From Stappia stellulata (GTDB lineage: Bacteria > Pseudomonadota > Alphaproteobacteria > Rhizobiales > Stappiaceae): DNA of 64,000 nucleotides. The DNA is taken from positions 310,001-374,000 of the forward strand of contig NZ_JAIVMF010000001.1 of assembly GCF_020176715.1 (NCBI RefSeq), read 5' to 3'. Both the position numbers and the translations under genes were made by a program. Below, in pieces: positions 15,379 to 25,174 of this stretch. Positions within the stretch are counted from its first letter, which is position 1, and the number at the start of each line of letters is the position of its first letter. The notes beneath the pieces were generated by a model. The model had not been told where the DNA came from and did no database searches. It saw nothing but the letters and a program-made list of their open reading frames with translations.

Positions 15379-16800
15379 TCAGACGACCGGCGTGCGCGCC
15401 GTCATCTCCCGACTTTTCTGCATCTCGACACGCTGTCCGCGCCCCGGACGCGCCAGGATCTCGCCGTTTTCGACAATCACCTCGCCCCGCGACAGGACCG
15501 TGGTCGGCCAGCCGGTGATCTCGCGTCCGGCAAACGGGTTGTAGCCGACATTGTCATGAAGATCGTTGTCGCCGAAAACCTTGCGGACGGTCGGGTCCCA
15601 GATCGCGATATCGGCATCCGCGCCCGGCGCGAGATGCCCCTTGTTGGTCAGGCCGAAGATGCGGGCCGGCGCTGTCGACGTCAGCTCGACGAATTTCTCC
15701 GCGCCAAGCCTGCCCTTGCCGACCATCGCATCGAACATCAGGGGAAGCCGCAGTTCCAGCCCCGGCATGCCATTGGCAATGCGGTTGAAGGGCGCATCCG
15801 CGCCATTGGCGAATTTTCCGCTCTCATCCATGCGGTAGGGCGCGTGATCGGAGGTTACGAGCTGGAGATCGCCGAGCGCCAGAGCCTGCCAGAGCGCCTC
15901 CTGATCCTCTGCCTGGCGCTGGGGCGGACTGCACATGAAGGCGGCCGCCTCGCGGCCCGGACGGTCCAGCACGTCCTCGCGCATGAAGAGGTAATGCGGG
16001 CAGGTCTCCGCCTGAACCGGTGCACCGCGCGCCCGCGCCGCGCGCACGATGGCAACCCCCTCCTTGGTGGAGACGTGAAACAGCATCACCGGCTGCCCGG
16101 TCGCCTCGGCGAAGCGGCACACGCGTTCCAGCGCCTCCAGTTCGGCAAGACGCGGATGGGAGGCCGCGTGATGCTTTGGTTCCGTCTTGCCGTCGCCGAG
16201 CAGCCGCGCGGTCGCCCAGCGGATCAGCCCGTCGTTTTCCGCATGGAAACAGACCATCGCGCCATGGGCGCGGGCGACATCCAGAACGTTCAGGATCGAG
16301 AGATCGTCGAGCCGCACCTTGTCGTAGGTGGTGAAGATCTTGATCGAGCGATGCCCCGCCTCGATGAGGCGGGCGATATCGTCGAGATTCTCGCCGGACG
16401 TATCGGCAACGATCATGTGGTAGGCGTGATCGATCAGCGCGCCGCGCTCGGCAAGCGCCGCATAATCGGCCATCACCCTGGAAATGCGCATGCCGGGGTG
16501 CTGGGCGGCGAAGGAGACCGTGGTGGTCGTTCCGCCGAAGGCGGCCGAGCGGGTCGCGGTCTCGAACGTATCGGCATTCATCACGCCCGCGCCGGACAAT
16601 TGCTCGATGTGACAATGGGTGTCCACACCGCCCGGCATGACCAGACGACCGCTCGCGTCGATTTCGCTGCGCCCGCGCGCCAGTCCGCGACCGAGGGCTG
16701 CGACCCGTCCCTCGCTGACGGCCACATCGGCCTCGAAGCGGCCCCCGGCCGTTACAACGGTCCCGTTCCGGATCACCGTATCATAGGCAGTTTCGATCAT
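15379..16800 (-). CDS. dihydropyrimidinase/hydantoinase family amidohydrolase (copy 1)
   Basis: This 473-residue zinc amidohydrolase opens cyclic ureides or imides such as hydantoins and dihydropyrimidines. It has the metal-binding DTHCHIEQ motif, a Lys for carboxylation in SIKIFTTYDKV, HAEN, the FHVST segment, ETCPHYL and a C-terminal SDADIAIWDP-type region. The start at 16800 follows AAGGAGG, 8 bases upstream. It is divergent from a GntR/FCD regulator and shares its operator region. A second hydantoinase lies at 31058-32470; the two differ throughout and are paralogues rather than recent copies. Confidence 0.88.
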   Translation of the reverse strand: MIETAYDTVIRNGTVVTAGGRFEADVAVSEGRVAALGRGLARGRSEIDASGRLVMPGGVDTHCHIEQLSGAGVMNADTFETATRSAAFGGTTTTVSFAAQHPGMRISRVMADYAALAERGALIDHAYHMIVADTSGENLDDIARLIEAGHRSIKIFTTYDKVRLDDLSILNVLDVARAHGAMVCFHAENDGLIRWATARLLGDGKTEPKHHAASHPRLAELEALERVCRFAEATGQPVMLFHVSTKEGVAIVRAARARGAPVQAETCPHYLFMREDVLDRPGREAAAFMCSPPQRQAEDQEALWQALALGDLQLVTSDHAPYRMDESGKFANGADAPFNRIANGMPGLELRLPLMFDAMVGKGRLGAEKFVELTSTAPARIFGLTNKGHLAPGADADIAIWDPTVRKVFGDNDLHDNVGYNPFAGREITGWPTTVLSRGEVIVENGEILARPGRGQRVEMQKSREMTARTPVV

Positions 16801-16826
16801 GACGCCTCCTTTCGTTGCCCAATGGA

Positions 16827-16841
16827 TATACACGCTGTATA
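16827..16841. promoter_or_regulatory. inverted repeat TATAC-N5-GTATA, candidate GntR operator
   Basis: A perfect inverted repeat lies 26 bases upstream of the hydantoinase start, between it and the divergent GntR gene. The core GTATACC at 16837-16843 recurs at 17660-17666 in front of the VOC gene. FCD-type GntR regulators often bind GTATAC-centred sites. Confidence 0.5.
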
Positions 16842-16946
16842 CCGGAACTGACAACGGGCTCGATTGCCGATAGCATAGGCAGTGAGCAATGGTTGGGAAA
16901 CGTGTCCGGGACGAGGGTCCGGCGGACCCCTGGCGGAGCAGACAGA

Positions 16947-17600
16947 ATGAGCAGCACCGAAATCGGACAAACGCTGGCCGAATCGACTCACGACCGGCTG
17001 CGCCAGATGATCGTCAGCGGCGAACTGCCCGCCGGCACCCGCCTGCAGGAAAAGCCCTTCGCCGACCGCCTCGGCGTGTCGCGCACGCCGGTGCGCGAGG
17101 CCATCGCCCGCCTGGTCTCGGAGGGGCTTGTTACCCGCTCGCAAGGCGGCGTGCCGGTTGTGAACCAGATCTCCATCTCGGAAATCATTGAAATCCTTCA
17201 TGTTCGACGTCTTCTGGAATGCGAGGCCGCGCGTCAGGCCGCCAGCGTGAACTCCCCCGTCGAGCCGCTCCTGGAGCTGCGCGCCCGCACCAGGGCGGCG
17301 CTCGAGGGCGCGCGCCCCGGCCCCGGAGAACACGCAGACCTCGACGAGGAACTGCACACCACGATTGCCCGAATCGCCGGCTCGAAGCTGCTGACCGAGC
17401 TCGTTCAAAGCCTGAAGCTGAAGACCCGGATCTTCGACAAGGGCTTCATTCCCGACCGGTTCGAGCCGGGTCTTCACGAGCATCTGGAGATCCTGGATGC
17501 GATTCTCGCCCGCGATGCGGACCGCGCGGGCGAAGCCATGCGGCGGCATCTCGACAACGTGCGCGAAGCGATTCTCACCCACATCCACCGCCTCTACTGA
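16947..17600 (+). CDS. GntR family transcriptional regulator, FCD domain
   Basis: This 217-residue regulator has an N-terminal winged helix (LRQMIVSGELPAGTRLQEKPF, then LGVSRTPVREAIARLVSEGLV) and a C-terminal all-helical FCD ligand-binding domain with metal-ligand candidates in DLDEELH and LHEHLEILDAIL. Regulators of this class usually repress catabolic operons and are released by a small organic acid. It is divergent from hydantoinase copy 1 and precedes the VOC and ABC transporter operon; GTATAC-type sites flank it on both sides. The start at 16947 follows CGGAG; the longer frame to 16815 would run through the operator. Confidence 0.88.
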   Translation: MSSTEIGQTLAESTHDRLRQMIVSGELPAGTRLQEKPFADRLGVSRTPVREAIARLVSEGLVTRSQGGVPVVNQISISEIIEILHVRRLLECEAARQAASVNSPVEPLLELRARTRAALEGARPGPGEHADLDEELHTTIARIAGSKLLTELVQSLKLKTRIFDKGFIPDRFEPGLHEHLEILDAILARDADRAGEAMRRHLDNVREAILTHIHRLY

Positions 17601-17640
17601 CCGTTCGCGGGTTCTCGACGGCTGAGTCGGCGCACGCCCA

Positions 17641-17668
17641 TTGACACTGCATTCATACGGTATACCAT
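17641..17668 (+). promoter_or_regulatory. promoter of the VOC/ABC operon with overlapping GGTATACC palindrome
   Basis: TTGACA (17641-17646, consensus) and TACCAT (17663-17668) are 16 bases apart. The perfect palindrome GGTATACC (17659-17666) overlaps the spacer and -10 box, an ideal place for repression by the adjacent GntR protein. Confidence 0.55.
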
Positions 17669-17700
17669 CAGCATTCTAACTCATCCAAGGAAGAGCGCCC

Positions 17701-18099
17701 ATGACAGACACACCCGCCATCCAACGCCCGGAAGGCGAAGCGCAGCTCACCATCACCTTTCTCTATTACCGCGACGTCCCCAAGGCGCAGGCCTTCTACG
17801 AGAAGGTTCTCGGCCTGACGCTGGCCATCGATCAGGGCTGGTCGAAGATCTACAAGATCGCCGGCACCGGCCACGTCGGGCTGGTCGACGAGACCCGCGG
17901 CGCCCATCGCGCGGCCGACACCAAGCCCGTCCAGCTCTGCCTGCGCGTCGATGACGTCGATGCCTGGCACGCCTGGGTGAAAAGCTGCGGCGTCGCCAAT
18001 CTGACCGAGGCCAAGGACAGCCCCTCGCTCAAGATCCGCGCCTTCATGTTCGACGATCCGGAAGGCTACCAGATCGAGATCCAGACCCCGCTCGCCTGA
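17701..18099 (+). CDS. VOC family (glyoxalase/bleomycin-resistance fold) protein
   Basis: This 132-residue protein has the vicinal-oxygen-chelate fold pattern: TFLYYRDVPKAQAFYEKVLGL at the start, LRVDDVDAWHAWV in the middle, and a C-terminal MFDDPEGYQIEIQTP motif with the conserved metal-ligand Glu. Such proteins act as isomerases, lyases or dioxygenases on metal-chelated substrates. The start has an AGGAAG site. It is the first gene after a consensus-like promoter in the catabolic island, so it probably handles an intermediate of the same substrate. The exact reaction is unknown. Confidence 0.8.
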   Translation: MTDTPAIQRPEGEAQLTITFLYYRDVPKAQAFYEKVLGLTLAIDQGWSKIYKIAGTGHVGLVDETRGAHRAADTKPVQLCLRVDDVDAWHAWVKSCGVANLTEAKDSPSLKIRAFMFDDPEGYQIEIQTPLA

Positions 18100-18178
18100 T
18101 CGATCGTCGTTTTCGTCAAACAATGAGCAAACGAGGGCGGACCACCGCCCCGCATCACCACCAGTTGGGAGTTCCCCG

Positions 18179-19732
18179 ATGACACTGCATACCGATTTCA
18201 AGCGCCTTCTAGCCTCCGTCGCCGTCGTGGCCATGACCGCCACGGGCGCGATCGCCGCCGACAAGTCCCTGACCGTTGGCCTGACCTCCGACGCGGTCCA
18301 CATGGACCCGCAGGCGGGCGAGGAGCTCAGCTCCAACATCATGTACTACCACCTCTACGATCCGCTGGTGCGCCGCGACGCCGAGCTTCAGTTCGGCCCG
18401 GGTCTCGCCGAGAGCTGGGAGCTCACCGACGACGTCACCTGGGTTTTCACCCTGCGCGAGGGCGTGACCTTCCATGACGGCGACACGCTCAAGGCCTCCG
18501 ACGTGATCTTCACGCTCGACCGGCTGAAGGGCTCGCTGATGGCGAACCTCGCCGCGAACATCGAGAGCTTCCAGGCCATCGACGACCGCACCGTCGAGAT
18601 CAAGACCTTCCGCCCCTATGCGGCGCTGCCGAACGATCTCGCCGCGATCCTGATCCTCTCGGAGGATCACGTGAAGAAGGTCGGCGACGATCTCGACCGC
18701 CAGCCGATGGGCACCGGCCCCTACAAGCTGGTGGAATGGGTCAAGGAAGACCGCATCGCGCTCGAGGCCTTCGACGACTACTACATGGGCGAAGCCGAGA
18801 TCGAGAACGTGACCTTCCGTCCGATCACCAATCCGGCGACCCGCACCGCGGCGCTTTTGACCGGCGAAGTCGACATCGTCCAGGATCTCGCGGTGCGCGA
18901 CGTCGACCGGGTGAAGCGCGCGGAAGGCTATGAGGTGGTCACCCGGCCGAGCCTGCTGAACCTGGTGCTGGCCCTCGACATGCGCGAGAAGAGCCCGACG
19001 ATCGAGGGCGACAACCCGATGACCGACCGCCGCGTGCGCGAGGCCATCGCGCGGGCGATCGACGTCGACACGATCTCCAAGATCATCATGAACGGCCTGT
19101 CGACGCCCTCCGCGCAATATGTTCCGGAAAGCCATGTCGGCCATGCCGACGGCGAGAACTTCCGCGAGCTCTATCCCTTCGACGTGGAAAAGGCGAAGGA
19201 ACTGATGGCGGAAGCCGGCTTTGCGGACGGCTTCACGATGACGCTGGACGCCACCAACAACCGCTATGTCAACGACGCGCAGATCGCCCAGGCGCTCGCC
19301 TCGATGCTGGCCAAGATCAACATCGAGCTGAAGCTCAACCTGATGCCCAAGTCGAACTTCTTCGGCTACATCCGCGTGCCGTCCGAACAGTCGAGCTTCA
19401 TCATGTCCGGCTGGGACGTGCCCTCCGGCGATGCCGGCTCGATGTACGGCGTGATGTTCTACTCGCGCGGCAAGAAGGAAGGCTACGGCCAGGTCAACCG
19501 CGGCTCCTACTCCAACCCGGAAGTTGACGCGCTGATCGACAAGGCCGACAGCACCCCGCGGGTGGCGGAGCGCGACGCCCATCTTCAGGAGGTCACCAAG
19601 ATCCTGCTGAAGGACATCCCGATGATCCCGGTTCACTACGAGCAGGACATCTACGGGGCGAGCACGGCGGTCGACTTCACGCCGCGCACGGACAAGTTCC
19701 TCTGGGCCTACGACATGGATATCGAGGGCTGA
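18179..19732 (+). CDS. ABC transporter substrate-binding protein, peptide/nickel family 5
   Basis: This 517-residue periplasmic binding protein has a signal peptide (charged start, hydrophobic LLASVAVVAMTATGAIA, cleavage after AIAA) and family 5 features: LTVGLTSDAVHMDPQ, ESWELTDDVTWVFTLREGVTFHDG, and the conserved PMGTGPYKLVEW. It should capture a peptide or other amide-containing solute and feed the DppBCDF-like proteins encoded next. A perfect terminator-like hairpin follows it, as is common when the binding protein is made in excess of the membrane parts. Confidence 0.9.
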   Translation: MTLHTDFKRLLASVAVVAMTATGAIAADKSLTVGLTSDAVHMDPQAGEELSSNIMYYHLYDPLVRRDAELQFGPGLAESWELTDDVTWVFTLREGVTFHDGDTLKASDVIFTLDRLKGSLMANLAANIESFQAIDDRTVEIKTFRPYAALPNDLAAILILSEDHVKKVGDDLDRQPMGTGPYKLVEWVKEDRIALEAFDDYYMGEAEIENVTFRPITNPATRTAALLTGEVDIVQDLAVRDVDRVKRAEGYEVVTRPSLLNLVLALDMREKSPTIEGDNPMTDRRVREAIARAIDVDTISKIIMNGLSTPSAQYVPESHVGHADGENFRELYPFDVEKAKELMAEAGFADGFTMTLDATNNRYVNDAQIAQALASMLAKINIELKLNLMPKSNFFGYIRVPSEQSSFIMSGWDVPSGDAGSMYGVMFYSRGKKEGYGQVNRGSYSNPEVDALIDKADSTPRVAERDAHLQEVTKILLKDIPMIPVHYEQDIYGASTAVDFTPRTDKFLWAYDMDIEG

Positions 19733-19746
19733 TCCCTCGTCAAACG

Positions 19747-19779
19747 AACCGGCGGCGCGCCAGCGCCGCCGGTTTTCTT
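19747..19779 (+). terminator. hairpin between binding-protein and permease genes (partial terminator)
   Basis: AACCGGCGGCGC (19747-19758) and its exact complement (19763-19774) form a 12-bp stem with a 4-base loop, followed by TTCTT. Its place inside an ABC operon suggests partial termination or protection of the upstream mRNA end. Confidence 0.65.
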
Positions 19780-19809
19780 ACCTGAGACAGCCAACCAGGG
19801 ATTGCGCGC

Positions 19810-20775
19810 GTGCTCGGTTACACGATCAAACGTCTCTTGCAGATGATCTTCGTCCTGTGGATCGTTTCGGTCATCGTCTTCTTGATGATGAGCTTCACCG
19901 GCGACCCGGTCTTCATGGTCATCCCGATCGATTCCACCCAGGCGGAAATCGACCAGGCACGCCGGATCCTCGGCCTCGACCGCTCCCTGTTCGAGCAATA
20001 TCTCGTCTTCATGAACGGAATGCTCCAAGGCGATTTCGGACGGTCCTACGTCTATCGCCAGCCGGCGATGGACCTGATCCTGGAACGGCTTCCGGCAACC
20101 ATGGAGATCGTCGTCGTGGCGATGATCTTCGCAGCACTGGTGGCCATCCCGCTCGGCGTCTACGCCGGCGCCAACCCCAACCGCACGGCCAGCCGCGCCA
20201 TCATGTCGGGATCGCTGCTCGGCATCTCGCTGCCCAGCTTCTGGGTCGGCATGATGCTGATCTTCCTGCTCGCGGTGCAATGGCAGATCTTCCCCTCCTC
20301 CGGGCGGGGCGACACGGTCGAGTTCATGGGGCTGAAGCTGTCGGTCCTGACGCTGGACGGCTGGTATCACATCATTCTGCCGTCGCTGACGCTCTCGCTC
20401 GCGACCATGGCGATCATCCTGCGCATCACCCGCGCCGGCATGATGGAGGTCATGCGCCAGGACTACATGAAGTTCGCCCGCGCCAAGGGCGTGTCGCGCC
20501 GCGGCGTGCTCTACGGGCACGGCTTGCGCAACGCGCTGATCCCTGTGGTCACGATCTTCGGCCTCCAGCTCGGCGATCTCATCGCCTTCGCGACGATCAC
20601 GGAAACCATCTTCGCCTGGCCCGGCCTCGGCAAGCTCCTGATCGATTCCATCTATCGCGCCGACCGCCCGGTGATCGTCGTCTACCTGATGCTGGTCGCC
20701 TTCATCTTCGTCGTGATCAACTTCATCGTCGACATGGTCTACACCTGGATCGACCCGCGCATTACGGTGAAATGA
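19810..20775 (+). CDS. ABC transporter permease, DppB-like
   Basis: This 321-residue inner-membrane permease starts at a GTG and has the usual six helices, beginning YTIKRLLQMIFVLWIVSVIVF. The ATPase-contact EAA loop is visible around EVMRQDYMKFARAKGVSRRGVL, followed by HGLRNALIPVVTIFG. It pairs with the DppC-like permease encoded one base downstream of its stop codon. The gene follows the substrate-binding protein and the hairpin at 19747-19779. Confidence 0.9.
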   Translation: MLGYTIKRLLQMIFVLWIVSVIVFLMMSFTGDPVFMVIPIDSTQAEIDQARRILGLDRSLFEQYLVFMNGMLQGDFGRSYVYRQPAMDLILERLPATMEIVVVAMIFAALVAIPLGVYAGANPNRTASRAIMSGSLLGISLPSFWVGMMLIFLLAVQWQIFPSSGRGDTVEFMGLKLSVLTLDGWYHIILPSLTLSLATMAIILRITRAGMMEVMRQDYMKFARAKGVSRRGVLYGHGLRNALIPVVTIFGLQLGDLIAFATITETIFAWPGLGKLLIDSIYRADRPVIVVYLMLVAFIFVVINFIVDMVYTWIDPRITVK

Positions 20776-20776
20776 C

Positions 20777-21652
20777 ATGAGCGCGACCTTTCTCTCTTCC
20801 GAATTCTTCCACAATTACAAGCGCAACGCCTCGGCCATCGCCGGAAGCATCATTCTGATCATCTTCGCGGTGATCGTAGTGGCCGGCCCGCTGTTCGTGG
20901 CGCAGGATCCCTATGACGTCGGTCAGCTCAACCTGCTGGACAGCTACAAGCCGCCGGTGTGGCTGGAGGGCGGCGACCCGCGCTTTCTGCTCGGCACCGA
21001 CGGCCAGGGCCGCGGTGTGCTGGCCGGCATCCTCTACGGCACCCGCGTGTCGGTGATGATCGGGGTCACCGCAATGCTGATGTCCTGCATCATCGGAACG
21101 ACGGCGGGCCTGCTCGCCGGCTTTTACGGCGGACGGCTGGACGCGGCGATCATGCGCATCGCCGACATCCAGCTCTCCTTCCCGTCCATGCTGATCGCGC
21201 TGTTCCTGATGTCCGCCTTCGGAACCGGCATCGACAAGGTCCTGATCGCGCTGACCGCCGTCGGCTGGGTGGTCTATGCCCGTACGGTGCGCGGCTCGAC
21301 GCTCTCCGAGGTGCAGAAGGAATACGTGCAGGCGGCCCGTGTCGCGGGACTGCGCGACGCCAAGATCATCCGCCGGCACGTCCTGCCGAATGTCATGACG
21401 CCGCTGATCGTCGTCGCCACCGTTCAGGTCGGCACCTTCATCCTGATCGAGGCGAGCCTGTCGTTCCTCGGCGTCGGCGTGCCGATCACCCAGCCCTCGC
21501 TGGGACTGCTGATCAAGAACGGCTTCGACGTGCTGTTCTCCGGGCTGTGGTGGACCTCCGTCTTTCCGGGCCTCTTCATCATGGCGCTGGTGTTCGGGAT
21601 CAACCTGTTCGGCGACTTCCTGCGTGACGAACTGAATCCGAGGTTGAAATAA
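20777..21652 (+). CDS. ABC transporter permease, DppC-like
   Basis: This 291-residue inner-membrane permease has the DppC/OppC N-terminal region (FFHNYKRNASAIAGSIILIIF), the LLGTDGQGRGVL motif, and the EAA loop EVQKEYVQAARVAGLRDAKI followed by RHVLPNVMTPLIV. It forms the second half of the translocation channel. Its stop codon overlaps the start of the next ATPase gene in a TAATG arrangement, which indicates translational coupling. Confidence 0.9.
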   Translation: MSATFLSSEFFHNYKRNASAIAGSIILIIFAVIVVAGPLFVAQDPYDVGQLNLLDSYKPPVWLEGGDPRFLLGTDGQGRGVLAGILYGTRVSVMIGVTAMLMSCIIGTTAGLLAGFYGGRLDAAIMRIADIQLSFPSMLIALFLMSAFGTGIDKVLIALTAVGWVVYARTVRGSTLSEVQKEYVQAARVAGLRDAKIIRRHVLPNVMTPLIVVATVQVGTFILIEASLSFLGVGVPITQPSLGLLIKNGFDVLFSGLWWTSVFPGLFIMALVFGINLFGDFLRDELNPRLK

Positions 21653-22658
21653 TGGCCGAAGCAAAGACGGCAGACGCCACAGCATCGGAAACGCTGCTGC
21701 GCGTGGAGGATTTGCGCACCTGGTTCCACACCTTCTCCGGAACGGTGAAGGCGGTCGACGGCGTGAGTTTCTCCGTCAAGCGGGGCGAGATCATGGGCCT
21801 TGTCGGCGAAAGCGGCGGCGGCAAGTCCGTGGTCGGTTTCTCGATCCTCGGGCTGATCGACCCTCCGGGCAAGATCGAGAGCGGCGTGATCGAGTTCAAC
21901 GGCGAGAACCTGAAGGACGCCGGCGACGCACGGCTGCGCGACATTCGCGGCCGCGACATCGCCATGGTGTTCCAGGACCCGATGACCTCGCTTAACCCGC
22001 TGCACACCGTCGGCGAGCAGATGGACGAGATGCTGCGTCTTCACACCGATATGGATGCAAGCCAGCGTCATGCGCGCTGCGTCGAGGTGCTCGAGGACGT
22101 CGGCATCTCGCGGGCCGCCGACCGGCTGAAGGCCTATCCGCATCAGTTTTCCGGCGGCATGCGCCAGCGCGTGGTCATTGCCATCGCGATGCTGGCGCAG
22201 CCCAAACTCGTCATCGCCGACGAGCCGACGACCGCGCTCGATGTCACCATCCAGGCGCAGATCCTGAAACTGATGCGTCGCCAGATCCGCGACAACGGCG
22301 CCTCCATGATCCTGGTGACGCACGATCTGGCGGTGGTCTCGGAGATGGCCGACCACATCACCGTTCTCTACTGCGGCAAGGTGGTGGAACGCGGCCCGAC
22401 GGATGACGTCATCCGCCGTCCGTCGCATCCCTACACAAGGGGCCTGATCGACAGCATCCCGAACCCGGCCCATCGCACGGCCCGGCTCAAGCAGATCCCC
22501 GGCGCCGTGCCGGATATCCGCAAGCTGCCGAAGGGCTGCAACTTCCAGGACCGCTGTCCGCGCGTCGGCGCGGTGTGCCGCGAAAGCGAGCCGCCGCTGG
22601 TTGCGACCGGAGCACGCGCCCATGCCTGCCATTTCCCGTTGAAGGAAGGGGAAACCCA

Positions 22659-22662
<4 letters not shown>
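21652..22662 (+). CDS. ABC transporter ATP-binding protein, DppD-like
   Basis: This 336-residue ATPase has a Walker A motif in GESGGGKSVV, the signature FSGGMRQR, the Walker B LVIADEPTTALD and a switch His in VTHDLAVV. The C-terminal oligopeptide/dipeptide-transporter extension carries the Cys cluster near GCNFQDRCPRVGAVC, which may bind an iron-sulfur cluster in this subfamily. It energises the DppBC-like channel together with the DppF-like partner encoded immediately downstream with an ATGA overlap. Confidence 0.9.
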
Positions 22663-23677
<1,015 letters not shown>

Positions 23678-23681
<4 letters not shown>

Positions 23682-25174
23682 TGCCGAACCACACCGCCCC
23701 CTTGGCAATGACGCTGTCTCACGCCGCCCCCGTGACCATCGCCCTGCCCCGCCTGCCGCTCGGCGACCCGCACGATTGCACCGACGCCAATGACGAACTG
23801 ACGCTCTACCAGACGTTCTACGACACGCTGGTGAAGCGTCGCGACGGTGCCTATCACGCCCAGCTCGCCGAGAGCTGGACGGTGAGCGAGGATGCCCGCT
23901 CCTGGACCTTCACGATCCGCCCCGGCGTCGCCTTTCATGACGGCACGCCCTGCGACGCGGCCGCGGTTGCACAGTCGCTCGAACGCATGGCGCGCGAGGA
24001 CAAGGGCTATACGCTGGGATCGCCTGCCGTATGGCGGCAGTATCTCGGCGGCGCGGAACTCGAGGCGGACGGCCAGACGCTCACCGTCCGCCTGACGGCG
24101 CCGATGGCGGATCTCCTGGACGTGCTCGTCCAGGGCTTCATCGTCGCGCCGTCCGTCTTCGACCGGCCCGACGCCGGGGACACGACCGCAATTTGCGGAA
24201 CCGGCCCCTATCGCGTCCAGAGCGCCGGCAAGGACCGTGTTGTCGCAACCCGCAATCCGGACCATTTCGCGCCAGGCGCGAAGAACGAGACGCTCATCTT
24301 CGTGCTTGAAACGGATGCGGCGGAACGGGCCCGCATGCTCGCCGACGGACGCGTCCAGGTCGCCAACTCGCTCGACCCGCATATCGGCGACATCGAGGGC
24401 GCGACGCTGGTGCGTTTCACGGCGCCGGTCGCGATCATCTATCTGCTCAACTCCGCCAAGGGTCCGCTACAGGACGGTCGCGTGCGACGCGCGCTGTCGC
24501 TTGCCGTCGACCGAGAGGCGCTGATCGACACGGTGCTCGACGGCGCCGCCGATCCGCTGCACGGCTTCGTCAGCCCGCGCCATTTCGGTGCCGGAAGCGA
24601 ACCCGTTCCCGGTCCCGATGTCGCGGCGGCACGCGCGCTCCTTGCCGAAGCCGGATATGCCGACGGGCTGACGCTGACGCTCGACTGCCCGACGCGCCTG
24701 CCGGACGAGGCGCAAAAGCTCACCAATGATCTCGGCGCGCAGCTTTTCGCCATCGGCGTTCGCTTCGACGTGCGGATCCACAAGGACCGCGAGGCTTATG
24801 CGCATATGGTCCGCCGCAAGGAAATCGGCGATCTCTGCGTGTTCGATTCCAGCCCGATGTCGACCTTCCGCGTGCTCTACGAGAAGATCGACTCCCGCAC
24901 GGCCGGCGCCTGGTGGCAGGGCTATCGCAACGAGGCCATCGAAGCACTGATCGACCAGGGACGCGTCACGACGGACACGCAAGCCCGCGCCGCGCTCTAC
25001 CGCAGGGCCTATGCCGAATTGCAGGGCGATCCGGCGTGGCTGACGCTCTACAATCCGCATCGCGCGGTGGGTCTTCGCGGCGATCATCCCGGTTTTCGCA
25101 TGCGCGAGCACGGCGTGATCGACGTCGCCGACCTGCCCGACTTCACGTCCGATAGGGAGACCGCCAATGGCTGA
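23678..25174 (+). CDS. family 5 substrate-binding protein without a signal peptide
   Basis: This 498-residue protein is homologous to peptide-type ABC binding proteins: ESWTVSEDARSWTFTIRPGVAFHDG, CGTGPYRVQSAGKDRV, and RALSLAVDREALIDTVLDGAADPLHG in parts. The N-terminus (MMPNHTAPLAMTLSH, then PVTIALPRLPLGDPHDCTD) has no charged and hydrophobic export signal. It therefore looks cytoplasmic, or its signal has been lost. The start overlaps the ATPase stop (ATGA), and its end overlaps the amidohydrolase start by 8 bases, so it is tightly coupled to both. It may buffer or present the imported substrate inside the cell; that is inference. Confidence 0.8.
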
